Under the pieces are notes generated by a model. It made no database searches. It worked only from the letters and a program-made list of their open reading frames with translations, and was not told where the DNA came from. DNA of 64,000 nucleotides from Methylobacterium sp. Leaf118 (lineage in GTDB: Bacteria; Pseudomonadota; Alphaproteobacteria; Rhizobiales; Beijerinckiaceae). Positions 16,549 through 25,371 of the stretch are shown one piece after another. Both the position numbers and the translations under genes were made by a program. The stretch lies in the NCBI RefSeq assembly GCF_920984675.1, contig NZ_CAKLBV010000002.1, forward strand, positions 105,367-169,366. The letters are read 5' to 3'. Position 1 is the stretch's first letter, and every line of letters begins with the position of its first letter.

Positions 16549-17364
16549 ATGGCCAAGGTTCTTTGTGTCACGTCCGGTAAGGGCGGCGTCGGCAAGACCA
16601 CCACGACGGCAGCGCTCGGCGCGGCGCTGGCCCAGGCCGGCGAGAAGGTCTGCGTGGTCGATTTCGATGTCGGGCTGCGCAACCTCGACCTGATCATGGG
16701 CGCCGAGCGCCGCGTGGTCTACGACCTCATCAACGTCACCAACGGCGACGCCAAGCTGCCGCAGGCGCTGATCCGCGACAAGCGCCTGGAAAACCTCTCC
16801 CTGCTGCCCGCCTCCCAGACCCGGGACAAGGACGCCCTCACCGACGAGGGCGTCGAGCGGGTGATGGGGGAACTGCGCGAGAAGTTCGACTGGATCGTCT
16901 GCGACAGCCCCGCCGGCATCGAGCGCGGCGCCCAGCTCGCCATGCGCCACGCGGATGTGGCCGTGGTCGTGACGAACCCGGAAGTCTCCTCGGTGCGCGA
17001 CTCCGACCGGATCATCGGGCTCCTCGATTCCAAGACGGTCCGGGCCGAGCGGGGTGACGAGATCGAGAAGCACCTGATCCTGTCCCGTTTCGATCCCGCC
17101 CGGGCCGATCGCGGTGACATGCTCAAGGTCGACGACGTGCTCGAGATCCTCTCGATCCCGCTGCTCGCCATCATCCCGGAGAGCCTCGAAGTCCTGCGCG
17201 CCTCGAATGTCGGCTGCCCGGTGACCCTGAACAACCCGCTCTGTGCCCCCTCGCGGGCCTATATCGACGCCGTGCGCCGCCTGAAGGGCGAGACCGTGCC
17301 GATGGCGATCCCGACCGATCGCAAGTCCCTGATCAACAAGCTGTTCACTCGGAGGGCCGCATGA
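16549..17364 (+). CDS. minD: Septum-site ATPase MinD
   Basis: 271-aa membrane-associated ATPase that recruits MinC and is cycled by MinE. The deviant Walker A KGGVGKTTTTAALG is at residues 11-24, with switch DFDVGLRNLD and Walker B IVCDSPAGIERGA. The C-terminal amphipathic membrane helix (SLINKLFTRRAA) is present. It begins 12 bp after minC and overlaps minE by four bases. Confidence 0.97.
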   Translation: MAKVLCVTSGKGGVGKTTTTAALGAALAQAGEKVCVVDFDVGLRNLDLIMGAERRVVYDLINVTNGDAKLPQALIRDKRLENLSLLPASQTRDKDALTDEGVERVMGELREKFDWIVCDSPAGIERGAQLAMRHADVAVVVTNPEVSSVRDSDRIIGLLDSKTVRAERGDEIEKHLILSRFDPARADRGDMLKVDDVLEILSIPLLAIIPESLEVLRASNVGCPVTLNNPLCAPSRAYIDAVRRLKGETVPMAIPTDRKSLINKLFTRRAA

Positions 17365-17636
17365 GTGTCCTGACCTTCCTCAAGCCACGGGGCTCCGGCT
17401 CCGTCGCCCGCGAGCGCCTGCAGCTCATCCTCGCGCATGAGCGCGCCGAGACCGGCAGGCCGGACCTGGTGATCACCCTGCGCGAGGAAATCCTCGCGGT
17501 GATCGCCAAGCATGTCGAGGTCGAGCGCGACAAGGTGCAGATCACGCTGGAGCGGGGCGAGGGCGTGTCGACCCTGGGCGTCGACATCGAGTTCCCCGTC
17601 TCTGCGCTCCCCGCCAAGAAGCGGGCCCGCGCTTGA
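17361..17636 (+). CDS. minE: Cell division topological specificity factor MinE
   Basis: 91-aa MinE. The N-terminal anti-MinCD region (MSVLTFLKPRGSGSVARERLQLILAHER) and C-terminal topological domain (LREEILAVIAKHV...VQITLERGEGVSTLGVDIEFPV) are complete. It stimulates MinD ATPase and drives pole-to-pole oscillation. ATG overlaps the minD stop. Last gene of the operon, followed by a hairpin. Confidence 0.96.
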   Translation: MSVLTFLKPRGSGSVARERLQLILAHERAETGRPDLVITLREEILAVIAKHVEVERDKVQITLERGEGVSTLGVDIEFPVSALPAKKRARA

Positions 17637-17659
17637 CCGGGACGATCGAACGCGACGGG

Positions 17660-17686
17660 CCCGCGGCATCGAGAGGATGCCGCGGG
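17660..17686 (+). terminator. Hairpin after minE
   Basis: Perfect 11-bp stem (cccgcggcatc / gatgccgcggg) with a 5-base loop, 23 bp after the minE stop. There is no strong T run, so it is a probable but imperfect intrinsic terminator between the convergent minE and P450 genes. Confidence 0.5.
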
Positions 17687-17754
17687 TCGCTGTCGTTGGC
17701 GATGCGGGACCGGCCGGGGGGGCTCTCCCTCTGCCGCGGCCGGGGCGCTTGCGA

Positions 17755-19119
17755 TTACGTCCGGAGGCTCAACCGAAACGCCGGCGCGTGGTCGGGTTGG
17801 GTCGTCACCACGGCGGCCGGCAGGACCGGACGGTCGTCCGCCCGTTCGAGCCGGAAGCGCCCGACGATGCAGCTCAGCGCCAGGGTCGCCTCGGTCAGTG
17901 CGAAGGCCGCGCCGATGCAGACCCGCGGACCGGCCCCGAACGGCAGATAGGCGAAGCGCGGGATCGGCGGCGCGCCCGGCAGGAAGCGGGTCGGGTCGAA
18001 GGCGTCGGGGTCGCGCCAGAGCCGGCGGTGCCGGTGGAGCAGCCAGGGCGCGATCGTCACGCTCTCGCCGGGCATCACCGCCTGGCCGGCGAGCACGTCC
18101 GGCCCCAGCGCGGAGCGGGCGATCATGTAGGCGGGCGGATAGAGCCGCAGGGTCTCGTCGATCACCGCGCGGGTGAGGGGCTTCTCGTCCGCGGCGGCCT
18201 CGGCGGCGACCGCCTCCTGCGTCTCGGGCGAGAGTGCCAGCAGGGTGCAGGCCCAGAGCAGGGTCAGCGCGGTGGTCTCGTGCCCGGCAAGGATCATGGT
18301 GGCGACCTGATCGCGCAGCGCCTCCGGCGTGAAGCTGCGGCCGCTCTCCGGATCGCGGGCCGCGCGCAGCAGATCGAGCAGATCGCGGGGCGGGTCGGAG
18401 GGTCCGCTCGCGCGCCCGTCCTCCCGGTCGGCGATGATGCCGTCGAGGAAGGCGACCCAGTCGCGCCGAAACCGGGCGCGGGCCCGGTCGAGGGGCGTGG
18501 CGAAGCGCAGGGGGACCAGGGCGTCCGACAGATGCGGGCGTCCGAGCCGCTCCGAATAGGCCGTGAGGAAGCCGCGCAGCGCGCGCCCGTGGCGGGCCAT
18601 GGCGACCGAGAACATGGTGCGCCCGGCGATCTCCAGGGCAAGATGCTGAAGCGCGGAGAACAGGTCGACCGGCCCCGCCGCGGCCGGGCCCTCGAGGGCG
18701 GCCACCGCCTCGTCGCTCGCCGAAAGGATGTGGGGGACGAGGGTTTCCACCGCCCGCGGGGTGAAGGCGGGCGCCAGCGCCCGGCGCTGGTGGCGCCACG
18801 CCGCCCCCTCGCTGATGAGCAGCCCGTCGCCCAGCATCGGCCGCAGGACCCGGATCGAGATCGCCGTGCGGGCGTAATTGCCGACATTGTCGACGAGGAC
18901 GCGGCGCACCGCCTCCGGGTCGCTCACGGTCAGCCGCACCTTGCCGAGCAGCCGCCGCCGCCGCACGGGCGCCTCGTAGGCGGCCGCCGGCCAGCAGCCG
19001 ATGCCGTTGGTGCGCATCTGGGTGACGAAGCGAAAGGCCGACAATTCCCGGACCGGCGGCGTCGGCACCGGCGGCACGAGGCGGCCCCCCGTGAGGACCG
19101 GCTGGAGGTCGATGGCCAT
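17755..19119 (-). CDS. Cytochrome P450
   Basis: 454-aa soluble P450 monooxygenase. Signature parts are the I-helix oxygen-activation motif AGHETT (278-283), K-helix ETLR (322-325), the PDAFDPTRFLP meander and the heme-binding loop FGAGPRVCIGAAFA with axial Cys401. It needs an electron donor, but no ferredoxin is adjacent; the ferredoxin-reductase-like gene at 3004-4233 is a speculative partner. Substrate and CYP family are unknown. Convergent with minE. Confidence 0.93.
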   Translation of the reverse strand: MAIDLQPVLTGGRLVPPVPTPPVRELSAFRFVTQMRTNGIGCWPAAAYEAPVRRRRLLGKVRLTVSDPEAVRRVLVDNVGNYARTAISIRVLRPMLGDGLLISEGAAWRHQRRALAPAFTPRAVETLVPHILSASDEAVAALEGPAAAGPVDLFSALQHLALEIAGRTMFSVAMARHGRALRGFLTAYSERLGRPHLSDALVPLRFATPLDRARARFRRDWVAFLDGIIADREDGRASGPSDPPRDLLDLLRAARDPESGRSFTPEALRDQVATMILAGHETTALTLLWACTLLALSPETQEAVAAEAAADEKPLTRAVIDETLRLYPPAYMIARSALGPDVLAGQAVMPGESVTIAPWLLHRHRRLWRDPDAFDPTRFLPGAPPIPRFAYLPFGAGPRVCIGAAFALTEATLALSCIVGRFRLERADDRPVLPAAVVTTQPDHAPAFRLSLRT

Positions 19120-19250
19120 GATTCTCCGTTCGCGCTCGCCCGGACCTCATGTCCGCGCGGGCGACCGGACGTCCCGGGTCGCCGTTCGAGGCTTCTACGG
19201 CCTCGGCGGCGGGACCGCGAGTGCAATCGCCGGGGGCGAGGCCGGAGGCG

Positions 19251-20669
19251 TCAGGAGCGGAACAGCGACATGATGTTCTGGCTGCCCGAGTTGGCGATGG
19301 AGAGCGCCTGGACGGCGAGCTGCTGCTGGGTCTGGAGGGCCTTCAGCTTGGTCGACTCCTCCTCGATGTCGGCGTCGACCAGGATGCCGATCGTGCGGTC
19401 GTTGGCCTTCATCAGCGTGTCGACGAAGGTTTTCTGGCCGTCGATCTGGGTCTTGTTGGCGCCGAGCTTGGTGCCGGCATCCGTCACCTTGGCGATGGCC
19501 TTCTCGACCTGGGTGATGATGGTGCTGAGCGCGGTGTCGCCCGCGGTGCCCGCCAGGGCCGCGATGTCGATCGTGGCGACGGAAACGCCGGTGCTGCCGT
19601 CGGCGGTGTCGAGGATGCCCTTGCCGGCGGTGGTGCCCGCCGCCGAGCCGCGGCCGAGGCGCGCGTCGGTTCCCGCCGTGCCGGTGCCGAAGCCGACATC
19701 GACCAACGTGTTGCCGCCGGTGGCGGCCACGTTCTGGACCGTCACCTGGGCGGTGGTGCCCGAGCCCGTCGCCGTCGTGGTGAAGGTCAGGCGGCCCGAG
19801 GTGTCGAGCGTGGCGACCACCTCGCCGGACAAAGCGGTGGCGTCGGTGTCGGCGGCGATCTGGTTGTTGATCGCGTCGAGGAATTCCTGGGACGTCACCC
19901 GGGTGAGATCGGCCGCGGCGGAGGAGAGCGCCGCCCGGTTCAGGCGGATCGTGGCCGTCGAGCCGTCGCCGAGCGAGAGCGAGAACGCCACTTCGTTGGT
20001 GGTGCTGAAATCGGCGGTGCCGCGGTTGGCCACGACCGCGTCGGCGGGCCGGAAGGCGGCGGTGCCGGTCAGCGAGGTCGAGCCGAACACCTGGCCCGCC
20101 GTCGCCGGGGTGGTGAGGCTGCTCGAGTTCACGTCGTAGAGCTTGATCGCGTTCACATCGACGCCGATCATCGAGAAGGTCACGGTGCCCGACGCCGCCC
20201 GCGAGAAGCCCGCCACCACGCTCTGGGTGGCGCGGTAGGAGCCGTTCGCCGGCGAGGAATCGACCGAGAGCCAGTTCTGGCCGGAGGAGGTCGAGGAATC
20301 GGCCGTGGCCTTCATCTTGGCCTGGATGGCCTTGATCTCGACCTGGACCTTGGCCCGATCGACGCCGGGCTGCAGGGCGGTCTGAAGCTTGGCGCGCAGG
20401 TTCTGCAGATCGGACAGGACGGAGTTGAGGCCGTTATAGGCGGTGTCGACCGCCGAGGAGCCGAGGCCGAGGGAGTCCTTGACCGCCGAGAGGGAGGCGT
20501 TGTCGGTGCGGACCGTGGTGGCGATCGACCAGTAGGCGGCGTTGTCGGACGCGGCGGAGACGCGCTGGCCGGTGGAGACGCGGTTGCTCGTGGCATCGAG
20601 CTGGTTGTTGATGCCCTTGAGCGTCGTCAGCGCCGTCATGGCGGAGATGTTGGTCAGGAGGCTGGTCAC
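19251..20669 (-). CDS. Flagellin
   Basis: 472-aa flagellar filament protein. Conserved D0/D1 ends are present: N-terminal TNISAMTALTTLKGINNQLDATSNRVSTGQRV and SDNAAYWSIAT, C-terminal DADIEEESTKLKALQTQQQLAVQALSIAN...ILSLFR-like end (NIMSLFRS). The variable central Ala/Thr/Gly-rich part (about 140-370) is the exposed domain. No chaperone or regulator gene (flaF, flbT) is adjacent. A perfect CtrA consensus box lies about 100 bp upstream of the start. Confidence 0.95.
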   Translation of the reverse strand: MTSLLTNISAMTALTTLKGINNQLDATSNRVSTGQRVSAASDNAAYWSIATTVRTDNASLSAVKDSLGLGSSAVDTAYNGLNSVLSDLQNLRAKLQTALQPGVDRAKVQVEIKAIQAKMKATADSSTSSGQNWLSVDSSPANGSYRATQSVVAGFSRAASGTVTFSMIGVDVNAIKLYDVNSSSLTTPATAGQVFGSTSLTGTAAFRPADAVVANRGTADFSTTNEVAFSLSLGDGSTATIRLNRAALSSAAADLTRVTSQEFLDAINNQIAADTDATALSGEVVATLDTSGRLTFTTTATGSGTTAQVTVQNVAATGGNTLVDVGFGTGTAGTDARLGRGSAAGTTAGKGILDTADGSTGVSVATIDIAALAGTAGDTALSTIITQVEKAIAKVTDAGTKLGANKTQIDGQKTFVDTLMKANDRTIGILVDADIEEESTKLKALQTQQQLAVQALSIANSGSQNIMSLFRS

Positions 20670-20767
20670 GGATCGGGCTTCCGGTGGGGGCGAGGAGCGG
20701 TGGGCGGTCCGGCCCGCCCGCTCCGTGCGTGGATGCGTCGTCTCACCGATTCAATGACGGCGCCCCG

Positions 20768-20782
20768 TTAACAGGCGCTTAA
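20768..20782 (-). promoter_or_regulatory. Perfect CtrA box upstream of flagellin
   Basis: Exact TTAA-N7-TTAA, centred about 106 bp upstream of the flagellin start codon. CtrA activates flagellar genes in many Alphaproteobacteria; binding here is inferred from sequence. Confidence 0.65.
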
Positions 20783-20821
20783 GCATAACCCCAGGATCCG
20801 ACCGCGCCCGACCCTGCGGCC

Positions 20822-21265
20822 TCAGGACAAGGCGACGAAGACGACGCCGACGATCATCAGGGCGCCTCCGACCAGACGCAGGGGGCCGGCCGCGTGCACC
20901 GCGAATCCGACGAGGCCGAAATGGTCAAGGGCGATCGAGGTCACGACCCCCGCGGTCACGAGGAGCCCCAGGAACGGCGCCGCCCCGATTCGGTGCGCGA
21001 CGAAGAGCTGGGCGATCACGAGGCCGGTGCCCACCGCCCCGCCGAACCACGCCCACCACGGCGTCGCCGTGACCTGCTGCAGGCTCGGCAGCTGCATTCG
21101 CCCCGAGACGAGGCCGACCACCAGCATGGCGGACGTGCCGACCAGCATCGAGACGAGCCCGGCCGCGAAGGGCTGCCCGAGTGAGCGCGCGAGCTGGGTC
21201 GTCAGGCCGGGTTGGATCGCGTTGGCGATGCCGGCGATCAGCACGGCGCCGTAGAGCAGGAGCAT
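20822..21265 (-). CDS. DMT-type transporter, YdcZ/DUF606 family
   Basis: 147-aa inner-membrane protein with about five hydrophobic helices. The start MLLLYGAVLIAGIANAIQPG and the internal AGLVSMLVGTSAMLV and WWAWFGGAVGT segments match the small EamA-like YdcZ family. Such half-size proteins probably work as dimers; the substrate is unknown. The frame is open far upstream, but the first membrane helix begins at this ATG. Confidence 0.82.
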   Translation of the reverse strand: MLLLYGAVLIAGIANAIQPGLTTQLARSLGQPFAAGLVSMLVGTSAMLVVGLVSGRMQLPSLQQVTATPWWAWFGGAVGTGLVIAQLFVAHRIGAAPFLGLLVTAGVVTSIALDHFGLVGFAVHAAGPLRLVGGALMIVGVVFVALS

Positions 21266-21395
21266 GGTCGTCGATCCGTGGCGGCCGGCCCCGGACGGCG
21301 CGGCGGAAGGGGCCGGCGGGCGAAGGCCGGCCCGGCGCGGATCGGTGCGCCGCCGGGGCCTTCCGGCCCCGGGGCGGGACGATGACGGTCGACGC

Positions 21396-21752
21396 TCAGG
21401 CCGCAGCGGGCTCGACGCTCTCGGCGAGAGGGCTCGCGTCGGCATCCGCCTCGTCGATCGCGGCGACGGCGCCTTTCCGCGTGACCTCTGGGTCGGATCG
21501 GCCGAGCGCCCGCGCATCGGCCGCCGCCGCGCCGAACCCGGCCGGCCCGTCATACGACATGCGCGGATACTGGGCGATGATCTGGATGTCCCGCAGGAGG
21601 CCGTCCCCGGAATCCTGCAGCCTCTGCCTGAGTTCGGGATCGCTCGCCTGGTCGCCGCGCGTGCACAGGGCCCGCGCCATCGGGTCGTTGGCCGACCAGA
21701 GCTCCGTCATCTCGTCGAGATAGACATCCTTGAGACTGTCGGGTGCCGACAT
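21396..21752 (-). CDS. Shortened DUF892/YciE-like ferritin-fold protein
   Basis: 118 aa. The N-terminal SLKDVYLDEMTELWSAND...QASDPELRQRL is the first helix pair of DUF892 (YciE/YciF), normally about 160 aa. The segment from DIQIIAQYPRMSYDGPAGFGAAAADARALG aligns by eye with the last helix region of the family (usually a VEHYEI-type motif). The middle helices and most metal-ligand Glu/His positions are missing. Either an internally deleted remnant or a minimal stress protein; I see no frameshift that restores the missing part. Confidence 0.6.
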   Translation of the reverse strand: MSAPDSLKDVYLDEMTELWSANDPMARALCTRGDQASDPELRQRLQDSGDGLLRDIQIIAQYPRMSYDGPAGFGAAAADARALGRSDPEVTRKGAVAAIDEADADASPLAESVEPAAA

Positions 21753-21936
21753 CGGAAGGCGCCTCGTTCGGGGGTGTGATTGCCCGGGAAACCGCCGTGA
21801 GCCGGCCCTGTTTCCGCGGCAAACACCCTCAGCCGCGGTTCATCGCGCGTGGCCTAGAGCCTCCCGGTCCGACCGTCGGCGCTGTTTGCCCGGGCGCGTC
21901 GCCGTTCTCATCCGCCGGTTCTCTCGGAGCCCGTCC

Positions 21937-23082
21937 GTGCCCTCCGCTCCTCTCCCCGATACCCTCGTCGCCGTGCCCGTCCGCAACGAGGCCGAGCGGA
22001 TCGCTGCCTGTCTCCGGGCGCTCGACGCGCAGGCCGGCCTCGCCCCGGGCCGGCTCGGCCTCGTGCTGTTCCTCAACAACTGTACCGACGGCACGCCCGA
22101 GATCGTCGCGGGGCTGCTGCCCGGCATGACCATCCCGGTGCGAGTGATCGAGCGGACCTATGCCGGCGCCCATGCGGGCTGGGCGCGCCGCGCCGCCATG
22201 GACGCCGCCGCCGCCTGGCTCGACGAGGCGGGCGTCGCCGGCACTCTCCTGACCACCGACGCCGACAGCCTCGTGCCGCCGGACTGGGTCGCGGCCAACC
22301 TCGCCGCCCTGGAGGCGGGCGCCGACGCGGTCGCCGGCCGGGTCGAGCTGATCCCGGAGGAGGCGGCCCTGCTGCCGCCCTCGCTCGCTGCCCGCGGTCG
22401 CCTCGAGGACACCTACGACGCCCTCATCACCGAGATGGAGGCCCGCATCGATCCCGATCCGCACGATCCCTGGCCCTGCCACCGCACCACCATCGGCGCC
22501 TCCCTCGCCGTGCGGCGCACCGCCTACGCGCAGGTCGGGGGCATGCCCGAGATTCCCCTGGGCGAGGACGGCGCCTTCGTCGCCGCCCTGCTGGCGCAGG
22601 GGTTTCGCGTGCGCCACGACCGCGCCGTGATGGTGTGGATCTCGGCCCGTCTCACCGGCCGCGCCGCCGGGGGCGTCGCCGACACGATCCGCTCGCGCTG
22701 CGAGGAGCCCGACGCCCTGTGCGACGCCCGCATGGAGGCGGTGCCGCGCGCGCTCCACCGCTACGTCTGGCGCGCCCGCCTGCGCCGCCTGCACGGGCAG
22801 GGGCGCCTGTCCCGCGACCTCGCCTGGGCGCGCCGGCTCGGCATCCCCGAGGCAGAGGCGTTGCGCATCGCCGCCCTGCCGCGGGTCGGCGAGATCGTCG
22901 CCGGCGTCGACCGGGCGAGCCCGCGCCTCGTCTACCGGCCCCTGATGCCGCGCGCGCTGCCGGGCCAGATCCGGCTCGCCCGTCTCGTGCTCCCGGTGCT
23001 GCGGCTCGCCCTGCGCCTGCGCCGGGCGACCCCGTCCCTCCCGCCCGTCGCCGCCGTGCCCCCGGCCACCGCCGACGCCTGA
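21937..23082 (+). CDS. Glycosyltransferase family 2 protein
   Basis: 381 aa from GTG 21937. A GT-A fold is visible: DTLVAVPVRNEAERIAACLRAL at the N-terminus, FLNNCTDGTPEIV, and the DXD-type LLTTDADSLVPPDWV near residue 105, with acceptor-region GEDGAFVAALLAQGFRVRH near 210. The frame continues upstream without domain signal, so the GTG just before the fold (cggag about 10 bases upstream) is chosen. No membrane helices. Substrate unknown; no polysaccharide cluster is adjacent. Confidence 0.8.
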   Translation: MPSAPLPDTLVAVPVRNEAERIAACLRALDAQAGLAPGRLGLVLFLNNCTDGTPEIVAGLLPGMTIPVRVIERTYAGAHAGWARRAAMDAAAAWLDEAGVAGTLLTTDADSLVPPDWVAANLAALEAGADAVAGRVELIPEEAALLPPSLAARGRLEDTYDALITEMEARIDPDPHDPWPCHRTTIGASLAVRRTAYAQVGGMPEIPLGEDGAFVAALLAQGFRVRHDRAVMVWISARLTGRAAGGVADTIRSRCEEPDALCDARMEAVPRALHRYVWRARLRRLHGQGRLSRDLAWARRLGIPEAEALRIAALPRVGEIVAGVDRASPRLVYRPLMPRALPGQIRLARLVLPVLRLALRLRRATPSLPPVAAVPPATADA

Positions 23083-23109
23083 GCCCCGGGTTTCGAGAGG
23101 GATGATCCC

Positions 23110-23147
23110 TTGGGAAACGCGGACGTCATTGGGAAACGCGGACGTCA
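23110..23147. repeat. 19-bp exact tandem duplication covering the lipB stop
   Basis: Units 23110-23128 and 23129-23147 are identical. Read on the minus strand each begins with TGA, the first being the lipB stop codon. Confidence 0.8.
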
Positions 23148-23885
23148 GCCGTCGTCCCGCGTTTCGCCGAAGATCGGCTCGAAGGCGGCGCGCAGCGCCA
23201 TGTCGACCTCGGGCAGGCTGACGATGCGGCCGAGATCGGCCAGGCTCGTGACGCCGTGCTCGCGCACGCCGCAGGGCACGATGCCGGAAAAGTGCGACAG
23301 GTCCGGCTCCACGTTGAGGCTGAGGCCGTGCAGGCTCACCCAGCGCCGCACCCGGATGCCGATCGCCGCGATCTTGTCCTCGACGGTGGCCCCCTTCTCG
23401 GGCCGGCGCACCCAGACCCCGACCCGGTCCTCGCGCCGCTCGGCGCGGACGTTGAAGCTGTCGAGCGTGGCGATCAGCCAAGCCTCCAGGCTCGCCACGT
23501 AGGCCCGCAGATCCGGCCGGCGCCGGTTCAGGTCGAGCATCACGTAGGCGATGCGCTGGCCGGGCCCGTGATAGGTGTATTGCCCGCCCCGCCCCGTCTG
23601 GTGGACCGGGAAGCGCTCCGGCTCGACGAGGTCGGCCGCCCGGGCCGAGGTTCCGGCGGTGTAGAGCGGCGGATGCTCCAGGAGCCAGACGAGCTCGTCC
23701 GCCTCGCCCCGGGCGATGGCGGCCGCCCGGGCCTCCATGACGGCCAGCGCCTCCTCGTAGGGTACGAGGCGATCGGACACGCGCCAGCCGACCGGGGCCG
23801 AGCCGGCCCGGGGCAGGAAGGCGCCGGGCGCCGTGGCGAGCCGCGGGGCCGAGGGAGGGGAAGGATCGGGCGCGTCGTTTACCAA
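23145..23885 (-). CDS. lipB: Octanoyl-ACP:protein octanoyltransferase LipB
   Basis: 246-aa enzyme transferring octanoyl from acyl carrier protein to lipoyl domains, the first step of lipoate synthesis. Motifs are [21 protein letters not shown], catalytic-lysine segment [24 protein letters not shown], and the catalytic cysteine in GIVPCGV. Length is normal with an N-terminal Pro/Ala extension. Divergent from the FliN-like gene. The stop codon is part of an exact 19-bp tandem duplication. Confidence 0.95.
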   Translation of the reverse strand: MVNDAPDPSPPSAPRLATAPGAFLPRAGSAPVGWRVSDRLVPYEEALAVMEARAAAIARGEADELVWLLEHPPLYTAGTSARAADLVEPERFPVHQTGRGGQYTYHGPGQRIAYVMLDLNRRRPDLRAYVASLEAWLIATLDSFNVRAERREDRVGVWVRRPEKGATVEDKIAAIGIRVRRWVSLHGLSLNVEPDLSHFSGIVPCGVREHGVTSLADLGRIVSLPEVDMALRAAFEPIFGETRDDG

Positions 23886-23941
23886 GGCTTCACCATCCTG
23901 CGCGGAAAGATTCTCCCGGCAGAGATGGGGAGCAATCGCGC

Positions 23942-24247
23942 GTGGCGGTCCTGGACGAACTGAAGGTCGATCTCAAGGTCGTGCTGGGGCGCAGCCACAT
24001 GCCGCTGCACATGCTGCTGCGCATGGGCCGCGGCGCGGTGATCGAACTCGACTCCACCGACACCGACATGGTCGAGATCCTGGCCAACGACCACCCGATC
24101 GCCCGCGGGCAGATCGTCGTGACGGGCAATCGGATCTCGGTGGAGGTCACCGAGCTGATCCGCAAGGCCGAGGTGGTGCGCACCCCCGGCGTGACGATCG
24201 GCGAGGGCGCCGTGCCCCTCCTGGAGGACATCGACGCCGTGGTGTGA
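23942..24247 (+). CDS. fliN: FliN-type flagellar motor switch protein (SpoA domain)
   Basis: 101 aa, essentially one SpoA domain: [31 protein letters not shown] then [21 protein letters not shown], the hallmark of FliN/FliM C-termini. FliN forms the C-ring base that binds CheY-P. It starts at GTG 23942; the nearby ATG is out of frame. It stands apart from other switch genes, between lipB and a tRNA, so it may be a second FliN copy. Confidence 0.85.
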   Translation: MAVLDELKVDLKVVLGRSHMPLHMLLRMGRGAVIELDSTDTDMVEILANDHPIARGQIVVTGNRISVEVTELIRKAEVVRTPGVTIGEGAVPLLEDIDAVV

Positions 24248-24371
24248 GCCGCGACGCGGGACGGCCGCGGACGAAGAAGCGAATGCGGCGCTTGTGCCCG
24301 CCCCAGGCTTCTGTTATCCGCTGCGCCGCCCACACGAAATGCCGGCCCGCTCCAACGGACCGGCGGCACGG

Positions 24372-24456
24372 GCGGCCATGGCGGAATTGGTAGACGCGCT
24401 AGCTTGAGGTGCTAGTCCCGCGAGGGGTGGAGGTTCGAGTCCTCTTGGCCGCACCA
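24372..24456 (+). tRNA. tRNA-Leu (anticodon GAG)
   Basis: 85-nt class II tRNA. Acceptor stem gcggcca/tggccgc, D-loop with tggcggaattggtagac, anticodon stem ctagc/gctag around loop ttgaggt with anticodon GAG, a long variable arm, T-arm ggaggttcgagtcctc, and an encoded CCA end. Confidence 0.95.
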
Positions 24457-24458
24457 TT

Positions 24459-24483
24459 CTCTTTGTCGTTGTTGAACAAAGAG
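24459..24483 (+). terminator. Hairpin after tRNA-Leu
   Basis: 8-bp stem (ctctttgt / acaaagag) starting 3 bases after the tRNA, followed by ttggtgccttttt. It is a plausible transcript end or 3'-processing hairpin; the T run is offset by eight bases. Confidence 0.5.
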
Positions 24484-24840
24484 TTGGTGCCTTTTTGGGG
24501 TGGCGTGACGACCGTGCTCTCACGGAGTGGTCGCACCGACCGCCCCCTTTTTCACAGTCCGACCTTTTGAAACGCGCGAAGACCGGGGCGCCCCGTCGCT
24601 GTCAGCGCGCCCGCTCGACCCATTGTCCGCGGGGGAAGGGGCGGTCTGCCGGTCGGAGCCGTTTCACGCTCATCGTCGTCGAATGTGGCCTCTGCGCCTC
24701 CGTGGAGGCACGGCCGTCCGGCCCGCCGGGCTTCCTCTGAAGGCGCCTGCGGCCGGCCTCCGCCATGACCCGCAGGGTCCGAGATGAGAGGCGTGGCCTC
24801 GGGCTTGCCTCCGGCCCAGGGGCAGGCCCCCGGAGACCCA
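24484..24840. other. Intergenic, no gene seen
   Basis: About 357 bp between the tRNA hairpin and a small membrane protein gene. Several short frames cross it but none has a domain, a ribosome binding site or hydrophobic pattern worth calling. It could hold the decayed edge of an insertion next to a tRNA, but I see no integrase remnant or tRNA-end repeat. Confidence 0.35.
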
Positions 24841-25092
24841 ATGCTGCCCATCGCGCGACGCCATCACCACTACGTCTTCGCCGTCCTGCAATCGGGCCTC
24901 ACCACGTTGCTGGCGAGCGGCATCGCCAGCCTGCCCCTGATCGACGAGAGCCGCTTCGTGCAGCACTGGCTGTGGTCCTGGCTGACCGCGTGGATGCTGA
25001 TGGTCCCGGTGGTCGTGATGGCGGCCCCGACGATCCGGCGAATCGCCCTCGCGCTCACACGGGCCGATCCCTCCGACCCACCGCGCCCGTGA
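24841..25092 (+). CDS. DUF2798-family small membrane protein
   Basis: 83 aa with two membrane helices (about 12-34 and 44-66). The pattern FAVLQSGLTTLLASGIASLP and WLWSWLTAWMLMVPVVV fits DUF2798. The start ATG follows ccggagaccca, a good ribosome binding site, and is preferred over an ATG 57 bases upstream. Function unknown. Confidence 0.8.
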   Translation: MLPIARRHHHYVFAVLQSGLTTLLASGIASLPLIDESRFVQHWLWSWLTAWMLMVPVVVMAAPTIRRIALALTRADPSDPPRP

Positions 25093-25264
25093 GGTTTGCC
25101 CTCTCCCGCGTCAGATGGCTTCGGCCTGGCGACGGGAGCCTTCCGCCGCCGAGCAGGCCCAGAGGGGGCTCGGCGCAGCCCTTGCCCTCGGGGAGGCGAG
25201 CGATCGGATCGTCCTGGGCCGCCTGCGGGCACGGGGTGAGGGCCCGTCCTCGACGCCTCCAACG

Positions 25265-25293
25265 AAAAAGACCTCCCGACCGTTGGTGGGAGG
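25265..25293 (-). terminator. Intrinsic terminator, minus strand
   Basis: On the minus strand a CCTCCC / GGGAGG stem is followed by TCTTTTT. It would end transcripts of the Met/Arg/His-rich peptide gene at 25372-25605. A second perfect 10-bp stem at 25328-25352, without a T run, lies between. Confidence 0.55.
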
Positions 25294-25371
25294 CCCCTCG
25301 GGCGGCCCCTCGAGGCCACGGAGCGAGGGGAGGGCGTCATCCACGCCCTCCCGTTGCGTGAAGGCCGCGCC

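Noticed and set aside
24457..24840. Integrative element at the tRNA-Leu 3' end
   Set aside because: No integrase remnant and no second copy of the tRNA end seen in the window.
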